Source: an uncultured Collinsella sp. (GTDB lineage: Bacteria; Actinomycetota; Coriobacteriia; Coriobacteriales; Coriobacteriaceae). Taken from it: 14,317 bases of DNA. The number at the start of each line of letters is the position of its first letter. Position 1 is the first letter of the stretch. This document shows, piece by piece, positions 1 through 6,609 of this stretch. Position numbers and translations under genes: made by a program. The notes beneath the pieces were generated by a model. It was given only the letters and a program-made list of their open reading frames with translations, was not told the origin of the DNA and ran no database searches. The stretch covers positions 1-14,317 of the forward strand of contig CALGZX010000098.1 in assembly GCA_937934165.1 (NCBI GenBank). The letters run 5' to 3'.

Positions 1-1211
1 GCGCCCGCGTGCTCGCGCTCGATCCGGGCTACCGCACCGGCTGCAAGGTCGCCGTCATGGACGAGACCGGCAAGCTGCTCGACCACGGCGTGGTCTACCC
101 CACCAAGCCGCGCCACGACGTCGCCGGCACCAAGCGCGAGCTCGCCCGCCTCGTCAAAAAGGACAGCGTCAACACCATCGTCATCGGCAACGGCACCGCC
201 AGCCGCGAGACCGAGGAAGTCGTCTCGGAGTTCATCGCCGAGCAGGCGCCTGGGCTGCGATACACCATCGTCAACGAGGCCGGCGCGTCGGTGTACTCCG
301 CCTCCGAGCTCGCCAGCCAGGAATATCCCGACCTGGACGTCACCGTGCGTGGCGCCATGAGCCTGGGCCGTCGCCTGCAGGACCCGTTGGCAGAGCTCGT
401 CAAGATTCCGCCCCAGTCTATCGGCGTGGGCCAGTACCAGCACGACCTTGACCAGGCCGAGCTCTCGCGCACTCTGGGCCACGTGGTGGAGGACGTCGTC
501 AACCGCGTGGGCGTCGACGTGAATACCGCGAGCGCAAGCCTGCTGGGATACGTATCGGGCATCACGCCGAGCGTGGCCAAAAACATCGTGGCCTACCGCG
601 AGGAAAACGGTGCCTTTACCGATCGCCGCCAGCTTAAGAAGGTCCCCAAACTAGGACCCAAGGCATACCTCAACGCCGCGGGCTTCCTGCGCATCAGCGG
701 CGGCAAGAACCCGCTCGACGCGACGAGCGTCCACCCCGAGAGCTACGAGGTGGCCACGTCCGTCCTGGAACGCGCCGGCGTTAAAGCCAGCGAGCTCAGC
801 CGCGGCGGCGTGCCCGACATCGAGCGCCGCCTGGGCAGCATCTCGGCGCTGGCAAGCGACCTGAACTGCGGCACCCTCACGCTCATCGACATCGTCAACG
901 AGCTCAAGAAGCCCGGCCGCGACCCGCGCGACGACGCACCCGAGGTGGTCTTTAGCCGCTCAGCGCTTTCCATCGACGACCTGGAACCCGGCATGGAGCT
1001 CAAGGGCACGGTGCGCAACGTCGTCGACTTTGGCGCCTTCGTCGACGTGGGCGTGCACCAGGACGGCCTCGTGCACATCTCCAAACTGGCCAACCGCTTT
1101 GTCAAGCACCCCAGCGACGTGGTGCGCGTCGGTGACACGGTCAAGGTGTGGGTCGAAAAGGTCAATCGCGACCGCAAGAAGATCTCGCTCACCATGGTGC
1201 AGGGCAAGTAA
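1..1211 (+). CDS. tex: Tex family S1 RNA-binding transcription accessory protein (3' part only)
   Basis: Only the C-terminal ~400 residues are present; the reading frame is open to the left edge, so the GTG at position 9 is not a real start. Bacterial Tex proteins are about 770-790 residues. Domains seen in order: an RNase H-like/YqgF fold opening with LDPGYRTGCKVAV; a helix-hairpin-helix region at about nt 519-693 (including SGITPSVAKNIVAYREENG and KLGPKAYLNAAGFL); and a C-terminal S1 domain at about nt 978-1200 (GTVRNVVDFGAFVDVGVHQD, GLVHISKL). The family binds nucleic acid and is linked to transcription and RNA processing; its exact role varies between species and is not settled. The frame is intact and ends in TAA. 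The next gene, a transaldolase-family gene, converges on it. Identity is very secure. Confidence 0.96.
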   Translation, partial: ARVLALDPGYRTGCKVAVMDETGKLLDHGVVYPTKPRHDVAGTKRELARLVKKDSVNTIVIGNGTASRETEEVVSEFIAEQAPGLRYTIVNEAGASVYSASELASQEYPDLDVTVRGAMSLGRRLQDPLAELVKIPPQSIGVGQYQHDLDQAELSRTLGHVVEDVVNRVGVDVNTASASLLGYVSGITPSVAKNIVAYREENGAFTDRRQLKKVPKLGPKAYLNAAGFLRISGGKNPLDATSVHPESYEVATSVLERAGVKASELSRGGVPDIERRLGSISALASDLNCGTLTLIDIVNELKKPGRDPRDDAPEVVFSRSALSIDDLEPGMELKGTVRNVVDFGAFVDVGVHQDGLVHISKLANRFVKHPSDVVRVGDTVKVWVEKVNRDRKKISLTMVQGK

Positions 1212-1218
1212 ACCGCCA

Positions 1219-1438
1219 AAGCAAAGGTACCCCCTGTAGCGATGTGCAAAATCGCGAGTATTCTGCAAATTCCACCGTTCCGGGTGCCCCTCAGAGACGA
1301 AAAAGCAAAAAACAGCCCCCGTTTTAGCGTCGTCAGAGCCAAAACGGGGGCCGTTCCATGCTTCGGTTAACTGATAAAGACCTTTACGTTGCTGAATACT
1401 CTCGATTTTGCACGGCGCAGGCGGGGGTACCTTTGCTT
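1219..1438. repeat. Large imperfect inverted repeat filling a convergent intergenic gap
   Basis: Left arm 1219-1268 and right arm 1389-1438 are reverse complements over about 50 bases. Perfect blocks are 16 bp (AAGCAAAGGTACCCCC, 1219-1234 with 1423-1438), 11 bp (GTGCAAAATCG, 1244-1254 with 1403-1413), 8 bp (GAGTATTC, 1256-1263 with 1394-1401) and 4 bp (GCAA). The left arm starts 8 bases after the tex stop, and the right arm reaches into the stop codon of the transaldolase gene. A separate terminator hairpin sits at the centre. The element could be a MITE-like remnant or a family of intergenic repeats; no target-site duplication was identified. That the arms pair is seen directly; what the element does is unknown. 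Confidence 0.75.
1298..1351 (-). terminator. Intrinsic terminator for the transaldolase gene
   Basis: The arms GCCCCCGTTTT (1315-1325) and AAAACGGGGGC (1341-1351) form a perfect 11-bp stem with a 15-base loop. Read on the minus strand, the stem is followed by a T-rich tract (TGTTTTTTGCTTTTTCG), the classic rho-independent layout. No T-run follows on the plus strand, so it mainly ends transcripts coming from the minus-strand gene about 85 bases upstream. It may also hinder tex read-through by its stem alone. Confidence 0.8.
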
Positions 1439-2141
1439 ACGGCAGAATATGAAAGCCGAGCGAGGCGATATCCTTGGCAAAGCCGCGGACGGTGTCGAGC
1501 GAGACCTCGTACGGGTCGCGGCCGATGTTCTTGCGCTTGGCCAGGATGCTGTTGGGCACCGTGATGATCTGGCAACCGCAGGCCTCGGCCTGGTAAATGT
1601 TGATGAGCTCGCGCGTGGACGCCCACAGGACCTCGCAGTTGGGCTTTGCGGCGGCCTTCTTGACCGACTCCGTCATAAACGGAATGGGGTCGACGCCGGT
1701 GTCGGCGATGCGGCCGGCAAAGAGCGAGATGATGGACGGCGTCTCGGTGTCAACGGCCTCGACCATCTCATCGACCTGCGTAGGCGTAAAGATAGTAGTG
1801 ACGTTAACCTTGATGCCGTCGGCGGAAAGCTTGCGGACCAGCTCGGCGGTGGACTCGCCCTTGGTGGTCACGCACGGAATCTTGACGTAGACGTTCTCGG
1901 CCCAGGTAGCGATCTCGCGCGCCTCGACCTCCATGGTCTCGACGTCGTCGGCAAAGACCTCAAACGAGACGGACACATCGGTAATGTGGGTCAAGACCTC
2001 TTTGGCAAACGCGCGGTAATCCGTCACGCCGCCCTTCTTCATAAGGGACGGGTTGGTCGTGAAACCCTGAACGTTGCCGTTCTCGTACATGTCGAGCATG
2101 CCCTCGAGGTTTGCACCGTCAGCGAACACCTTGATTGCCAT
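1437..2141 (-). CDS. Transaldolase / fructose-6-phosphate aldolase family protein
   Basis: The 234-residue class I aldolase-type barrel belongs to the small TalC/FSA branch (about 220 residues in E. coli FSA). Visible signatures are FTTNPSLM near residues 27-34, the Schiff-base lysine in VYVKIPC (Lys87) and SLFAGRIADTGVDP in the later part of the barrel. Such enzymes transfer or split dihydroxyacetone-type carbon units on sugar phosphates in the cytosol. Whether this one is a true transaldolase or an FSA-like aldolase cannot be read from sequence. The start chosen is the ATG at 2141, preceded by AAAGGA 9-10 bases upstream; an in-frame ATG at 2165 lacks a good ribosome site. The N-terminal FADGANLEGM differs from E. 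coli FSA and looks like a distinct subgroup, some members of which I recall near surface-sugar gene clusters. Confidence 0.88.
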   Translation of the reverse strand: MAIKVFADGANLEGMLDMYENGNVQGFTTNPSLMKKGGVTDYRAFAKEVLTHITDVSVSFEVFADDVETMEVEAREIATWAENVYVKIPCVTTKGESTAELVRKLSADGIKVNVTTIFTPTQVDEMVEAVDTETPSIISLFAGRIADTGVDPIPFMTESVKKAAAKPNCEVLWASTRELINIYQAEACGCQIITVPNSILAKRKNIGRDPYEVSLDTVRGFAKDIASLGFHILP

Positions 2142-2171
2142 CTGCCTGATTCCTTTCGTTTGCATAAGGCC

Positions 2172-2206
2172 GGTAAACTGATAAACACTTTACCTACGTT
2201 TATCAA
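2172..2206 (-). promoter_or_regulatory. Candidate promoter with overlapping operator-like repeats upstream of the transaldolase gene
   Basis: On the minus strand, TTGATA (plus 2201-2206) and TATCAG (plus 2178-2183) are 17 bases apart and could be -35 and -10 boxes. Two interdigitated inverted repeats cover them: TGATAAAC (2179-2186) with GTTTATCA (2198-2205), and GGTAAA (2172-2177) with TTTACC (2189-2194). Both have 11-base spacers. The placement suits a repressor binding over the promoter. Neither the promoter nor a regulator has been demonstrated. Confidence 0.5.
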
Positions 2207-2334
2207 GGCTTGAGCTGCGGTTTTTTATCTTCTCGGCGAACGGTATAAACACCTCAGTGTTTGGATTGATAAATCGATTGAGCATGCAAAAGCAAAGAGT
2301 CGCAGTTTGGGCAAACGTCAGAACGCGGGATTCA

Positions 2335-3162
2335 TTAGATGAGGCCGAAATGCTGCATCGCTGTGACGGTGCCGTCGTGTGCGACATCGTCGGTCACGTA
2401 GTCGGCAACCGCCTTGACCTCAGGCATGGCGTTGCCCATGGCGACAGCCGTCTCGACCGCAGCGAGCATGCCCAGGTCGTTGCCGGAATCACCAAAGCCA
2501 AAGGTGCGCGCGTTGCCGGTGCGACCCAGGTATTCCAGCGCTCGCGCCACGCCCACGCCCTTGTCAATGCCCTTGGGGCTCAGCTCGCGATTCTGACCAC
2601 CGGTGTTGCACAGCTCAAACTCGCGATCGATAAAGCCGTCATCGTTGGCTACGCGAGCCAGGTAGCTCGCGACGATGCACACCTTGCCCACGCGCAGACG
2701 GCCGTCGACGCGCATCTCCTCGGCGCTGTGCACCACAGAAGTGCCGATCAGAGACGGCTGCTCAACACCCGCGGGTTCCAGGGCAAAGGTAGCCACGTTG
2801 GTCTCGAAAAAGGCTTCAATCCCTGTCGCGGCCATACGGCGTGCAAGCTCCTCGATAACGTCCTCATCAAAGCAGTCCTCGTGTACCACGCGGCCCTCGA
2901 CCTCGAGCGTCGCTCCCGCCATGGCAACGACACCCGCCGGGTTCAGCGCGCGCAGGCCATCGGCAATCAGCCACAAGGGACGACCCGTGCAGATAAATGC
3001 CTGGTGACCCGCATTGCGCAGGCGACCAAATGCATCGACAACAGCCTTCGACGGATGGACTGCATTGAAGTCCTTATCGGTCATATCGTCGGGATCGAAC
3101 GACGTCAGCGTGCCGTCCACGTCAAAAAAGAGCACGGCGGAATCGGGGCACGCATCAATCAT
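2335..3162 (-). CDS. HAD-superfamily phosphatase, Cof/IIB-like
   Basis: The 275-residue cytosolic hydrolase has all four HAD motifs: DVDGT with the nucleophile Asp14 and acid/base Asp16; the threonine of FICTGRP (Thr59); the lysine region SPKGIDKG (probably Lys201); and GFGDSGNDLGML with the Mg-binding acids at 224-229. The long insert between motifs II and III is the C2B-type cap of the Cof/YidA group, which removes phosphate from sugar phosphates, nucleotides or cofactors. The substrate cannot be named. The start is supported by AAAGGA six bases before the ATG. It lies 193 bases upstream of the transaldolase gene on the same strand. No strong terminator separates them, but the latter appears to have its own promoter. 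It is divergent from rlmKL. Confidence 0.9.
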   Translation of the reverse strand: MIDACPDSAVLFFDVDGTLTSFDPDDMTDKDFNAVHPSKAVVDAFGRLRNAGHQAFICTGRPLWLIADGLRALNPAGVVAMAGATLEVEGRVVHEDCFDEDVIEELARRMAATGIEAFFETNVATFALEPAGVEQPSLIGTSVVHSAEEMRVDGRLRVGKVCIVASYLARVANDDGFIDREFELCNTGGQNRELSPKGIDKGVGVARALEYLGRTGNARTFGFGDSGNDLGMLAAVETAVAMGNAMPEVKAVADYVTDDVAHDGTVTAMQHFGLI

Positions 3163-3200
3163 ATGGGTTCCTTTCGGGGGCGAGAGTAAACGAAGTATCC

Positions 3201-3231
3201 ATCATATAATGGAGCGACGCAACCAGAGAGG
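3201..3231 (+). promoter_or_regulatory. -10 element and ribosome site for rlmKL; overlapping -10 on the other strand
   Basis: A perfect TATAAT lies at 3205-3210, giving a leader of about 20 bases, then AGAGAGG (3225-3231) six bases before the ATG at 3238. No good -35 box is seen at the standard distance. On the minus strand, TATGAT (plus 3201-3206) overlaps it and could serve the divergent HAD phosphatase gene, so the two polymerases may compete. Confidence 0.45.
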
Positions 3232-3237
3232 TCACCC

Positions 3238-5796
3238 ATGGAATTTTACGCAAGCTGCCCCGAGGGCTTTGAGTCCGCACTCGCCGATGAGCTTAAACGC
3301 CTCGGGGTTTCACATGTTCGCCGGCTGAAGGGCCGCGCTACATTTGAGGGCGAGCTCGAAGAAGGCTACCGCGCCTGTCTGTGGTCACGCCTGGCGAGCC
3401 GTGTGTTCGTGGTACTCGGACGCTTTGAGGCGCAGGATGCCGACGAGCTGTACGACAGCGTTTACGACATCGCCTGGGAGACCATCATCCGCCCCGGCGC
3501 CACCATCGCCATCACCGCCCGCGGCGTGACCGAGCAGCTGCGCAACACGCGCTTCTCTGCCCTGCGCGCCAAAGACGCGCTGTGCGACCGCCTGGCCGAG
3601 ACCACGGGCCGTCGCGCCGATGTCGATGCCGCCGACCCCGACGTTCACCTGCTGCTTTCGCTGCGCCAGCGCCGCGCGAGCATCAGCCTGGACCTTTCGG
3701 GCGACCCGCTGTTCAAACGCCTGCCGCCTGCCGCGACCCGCGCCGGCGAGGGTACGCACGTGCTGCGCCCCGACTACGCCGCCCTGGTGCTGGCGCAGGT
3801 CGGCTGGACCGCACTGTGCGAGCGCGAGCTGACGGCCGACGATTACGAGAACGAGGCTCTGCCCACGCTGATCGACGCCTCGTGCGCCGGCGGCGGCCTG
3901 CTGCTGGAGGCCGTGAATATCCTGACTGACCGCGCCCCGGGCGCCGCACGCGAGCGCTGGGGCTTTGAGGGCTGGCAGCTACACGACGCCGCCCTGTGGG
4001 AGCAGCTGCTTGCCGAGGCGCGCGAGCGCGAGGCGGCAGCACGCGAGCGCCAGGCACGCATCGTTGCCGTGGATGTTGACCCCGCCGCCCGCAAGACCGC
4101 CGAGCGCATGGTCAAGTGTGCCGGCTACAAGCGCTTTGTCGATTTCTGCGCCGCCAAGTCCGCCACCGTACTGGACCACGCGGGCGCCGTCGCCGGTGCC
4201 GCCGTGGTCGCGGATACGACCGAGACACCGCTTTCGCTCATGCACGACGCCATGACGCTGGTCGGTGAGCTGCGCCGCGCGCCCGAGCTTGCCGCGGCGC
4301 CGGTCGCCGCGCTCACCCGCGATGGCCTTATGGCCCGCGCGCTCCATGCCGAGCCCGCGCGCTCCATCGCCGTCATGCCCAATAACGAGGAGGCGACTAT
4401 TGAGGTTTGGCCCTCGCTCGACCACGCTGCCGCGGCGTTTGAGGCTGCGACCAGTGCAGGTGCTGAGGAGCAGACCGCAGGTGCCCAAGACGAAGCCGCC
4501 GACACCCTCATGCCCGAACCTGCCGCCACGCTCGACCTGGGTGACGGCAAGCCGCTGCCCGTGCTCATCCCCGAGTCCGAGCAGTTCGCCAACCGCCTGC
4601 GCAAGAATGCCCGTCTGCGCCGCAAGTGGGCCAAGCGCGAGGGCGTGAGCTGCTACCGCGTCTACGATGCCGACCTACCCGACTACTCCGCCGCCATCGA
4701 CCTGTACGAGGGCTGCCCGCAGACGCCGGGCCGCTGGCTCGTCATCGCCGAATACGCCGCGCCCAAGACCATCGACCCCGCGCTGGCCCAGGCCCGCATG
4801 CTCGACATCTTGGCCATTGCGCCCCGCATCCTGGATGTTCCCGCCGAGCATGTGCACGCCAAGGCCCGCATGCGTTCGCGCGGCGGCTCGCAGTACGGCA
4901 AGCAGGGAGCCGGCAAGGGCGGATCGGGCGAGCGTGCCAACATCGCTCGCCGTCGCCTGCCGCTCATCGAAGAGGGCGGCCTTACCTTTGCCGTCAACTT
5001 TGACGACTATTTGGATGTGGGCATCTTCCTGGACCACCGCGTCACCCGCAACCTGGTGCGCGAGCACGCCAAACAGGCGCGCCGCTTCCTCAACCTGTTC
5101 GCCTACACCGGCACCGCCACCTGCTACGCGGCCGATGGCGGCGTCGAGGAGACCGTGACGGTCGACCTCTCCAACACTTATCTGGACTGGGCCGAGCGCA
5201 ATATGCGCCAGAACGGCTTTGTGGGTCCGCAGCATCATTTTGTGCGCGACGACGTGCTCGCCTGGATTCGCGATCAGCGCCAGACGCGCAACCGCTGGGA
5301 CCTGATCTTTGTCGATCCGCCCACGTTCTCGAACTCGTCCAAGATGGGCCGTCGCACCTGGGATGTCCAGCGCGACCATGTTGAGCTTTTGGCCGGCGTA
5401 TCGCGCCTGCTCGCACAGGGCGGACATGCCATCTTTAGCTGCAACCTGCGTGGCTTCCGCCCCGAGACGCGCAAGCTCGCGCGCGCGGGCGTCGTGTTGG
5501 AGGACATTACGGCGCAGACCATCCCCGAGGACTTCGCGCGCAACCAGAAGGTGCACCACTGCTACATCGTGCGCCGCCTGCCCATCGAGGACGCCATGGC
5601 CGAGGTCGGCTTTAGCGCCGAGGAAATTGCCGAGCGCGTCGAGGAACTGCGCAACCCCGAGGCCCGCAAGCCCCGCACAACGTCGCCCGCGCACGCGCAG
5701 GCAGGCGACCGGGGGCCGCGCGGCAACGGCAAACCCTCCCCCGCCGGCAAGCCCAAAAAGAAGAAGTTCTACGCCAGCAAGCCCAAGGGCAAATAA
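3238..5796 (+). CDS. rlmKL: Fused 23S rRNA methyltransferase RlmKL with a degenerate N-terminal methyltransferase domain
   Basis: The 852-residue protein (E. coli RlmL is about 700) aligns end to end with RlmKL, which makes m2G2445 and m7G2069 in 23S rRNA. It has an N-terminal THUMP-type RNA-binding domain (residues 1-155, including WSRLASR and LDLSGD), a first Rossmann methyltransferase (about 165-345), an Ala/Glu-rich linker (about 395-440), and a second methyltransferase (about 445-780) with FLNLFAYTGTATCYA at 617-631 and FVDPPTFSNS at 691-700. The second domain looks fully active. The first is not canonical: DPMCGSG of E. coli is replaced by DASCAGG (213-219), and the catalytic NPPY is absent where AAVVADTTETPL (321-332) aligns. 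A Lys/Pro/Gly-rich tail (about 800-852) is extra. The frame is continuous. Methylation of G2069 is therefore likely; methylation of G2445 by this protein is doubtful. Confidence 0.9.
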   Translation: MEFYASCPEGFESALADELKRLGVSHVRRLKGRATFEGELEEGYRACLWSRLASRVFVVLGRFEAQDADELYDSVYDIAWETIIRPGATIAITARGVTEQLRNTRFSALRAKDALCDRLAETTGRRADVDAADPDVHLLLSLRQRRASISLDLSGDPLFKRLPPAATRAGEGTHVLRPDYAALVLAQVGWTALCERELTADDYENEALPTLIDASCAGGGLLLEAVNILTDRAPGAARERWGFEGWQLHDAALWEQLLAEAREREAAARERQARIVAVDVDPAARKTAERMVKCAGYKRFVDFCAAKSATVLDHAGAVAGAAVVADTTETPLSLMHDAMTLVGELRRAPELAAAPVAALTRDGLMARALHAEPARSIAVMPNNEEATIEVWPSLDHAAAAFEAATSAGAEEQTAGAQDEAADTLMPEPAATLDLGDGKPLPVLIPESEQFANRLRKNARLRRKWAKREGVSCYRVYDADLPDYSAAIDLYEGCPQTPGRWLVIAEYAAPKTIDPALAQARMLDILAIAPRILDVPAEHVHAKARMRSRGGSQYGKQGAGKGGSGERANIARRRLPLIEEGGLTFAVNFDDYLDVGIFLDHRVTRNLVREHAKQARRFLNLFAYTGTATCYAADGGVEETVTVDLSNTYLDWAERNMRQNGFVGPQHHFVRDDVLAWIRDQRQTRNRWDLIFVDPPTFSNSSKMGRRTWDVQRDHVELLAGVSRLLAQGGHAIFSCNLRGFRPETRKLARAGVVLEDITAQTIPEDFARNQKVHHCYIVRRLPIEDAMAEVGFSAEEIAERVEELRNPEARKPRTTSPAHAQAGDRGPRGNGKPSPAGKPKKKKFYASKPKGK

Positions 5797-5801
5797 ACAA
5801 A

Positions 5802-5866
5802 GTTGCGGTGGAATATGGACTGCTTTGCCTGGAATTAGGCAAATTTAGACCGTATTTCACCGCAAC
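5802..5866. repeat. Long two-part hairpin between convergent genes
   Basis: GTTGCGGTGGAATATGG (5802-5818) pairs with CCGTATTTCACCGCAAC (5850-5866) over 17 bp, two of them G-U wobbles. Inside it, TTTGCCT (5824-5830) pairs with AGGCAAA (5837-5843) around a six-base loop. It starts 6 bases after the rlmKL stop and ends 25 bases before the kdpE stop. Neither side carries a clean T-run, so it could be a hairpin-only terminator for both genes or a REP-like repeat. I believe similar palindromes recur in Collinsella genomes, but this was not checked. Confidence 0.75.
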
Positions 5867-5891
5867 TCATATTGGGATGGTGGTTGGCGAT

Positions 5892-6605
5892 CTAGCCTTG
5901 GGTGACCAGGCGATAGCCGATACCCACGTGCGTTTGGATGTAACGCGGATGCGCGGGGTCGGACTCTATCTTTTTACGCAGCGTACCCATAAAGACACGC
6001 AGGCTTGCCAGGTCACTCTTAGTTGCCGTGCCCCAAATCTCGTGCAGGATAAACTGGTGCGTCAGTACCTTGTCGGCGTTATGTGCCAGCAGGCACAGGA
6101 GCTTGTACTCAATCGGCGTCAGATGCAGCTCCTCGCCATCCATCGTGGCAATGCCGGCATCAAAGTCGATATGCAGCTCACCGGTATCGAACGAGCCCTC
6201 GGAGGCAACACCGCCCGTTTGCGCATACGAAAGGCGCCTGAGCGTCGTGCGAATACGCGCGAGCAGCTCCTCGACCGAAAACGGCTTGGTCAGGTAGTCG
6301 TCGGCGCCGGCATCGAGCGCGCGAATCTTGTCCGCATCCTCGCTGCGCGCCGAGACCACGATAATCGGCATGCCCGACCATGCGCGCACCGACTCCACCA
6401 CCTTGACGCCGTCCATATCGGGCAGGCCCAGATCGAGCAGCACAATGCTCGGCGCCTGCGATGAGGCGGCGGCGATGGCGGCATGGGCGGTCTCCACAGC
6501 CATATGGCGCAAGCCGTGCGCCTCGAGCGCGGCAACGATAAGGTTGCGGACAGCGGGGTCGTCCTCAACGACCAAGATGAGCGGTTTTACGGCAGAGTTC
6601 GGCAC
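5892..6605 (-). CDS. kdpE: KdpE-type OmpR/PhoB-family response regulator
   Basis: The 237-residue regulator resembles E. coli KdpE (225 residues) throughout. The receiver domain (about 8-120) carries the acidic pocket ILVVEDD, the phospho-acceptor in LLDLGLPDMDG (Asp58), VSARSEDADKI and the conserved Lys107 of YLTKPF. The winged-helix DNA-binding domain (about 130-237) includes LTPIEYKLLCLLAHNADKVL and ends in HVGIGYRLV, as in KdpE. The chosen start is GTG at 6605: AAGGAG lies seven bases upstream, inside the last codons of the kinase gene, and the protein then begins just before the receiver fold. Longer in-frame starts would overlap the kinase and add an unlikely N-terminus. The kinase stop is only four bases upstream, so the pair is probably translationally coupled. 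In the classical system KdpE activates kdpFABC; that target is not in this window. Confidence 0.88.
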   Translation of the reverse strand: MPNSAVKPLILVVEDDPAVRNLIVAALEAHGLRHMAVETAHAAIAAASSQAPSIVLLDLGLPDMDGVKVVESVRAWSGMPIIVVSARSEDADKIRALDAGADDYLTKPFSVEELLARIRTTLRRLSYAQTGGVASEGSFDTGELHIDFDAGIATMDGEELHLTPIEYKLLCLLAHNADKVLTHQFILHEIWGTATKSDLASLRVFMGTLRKKIESDPAHPRYIQTHVGIGYRLVTQG

Positions 6606-6609
6606 GGCG

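Noticed and set aside
1371..1390. GATAAAGACCTTTACG as another copy of the transaldolase operator half-sites
   Set aside because: It matches only the AT-rich part, lies at the 3' end of two convergent genes, and has no promoter near it.
2142..2165. Upstream ATG (2165) as start of the transaldolase-family gene
   Set aside because: The added residues MQTKGIRQ do not fit the family, and the AAAGGA site falls inside them, correctly spaced for the ATG at 2141.
3868..4233. Frameshift or sequencing error explaining the odd RlmL motif
   Set aside because: The frame is continuous and flanking motifs on both sides are conserved, with normal codon use. An indel pair confined to the catalytic loop is unlikely, and motif I is altered as well.
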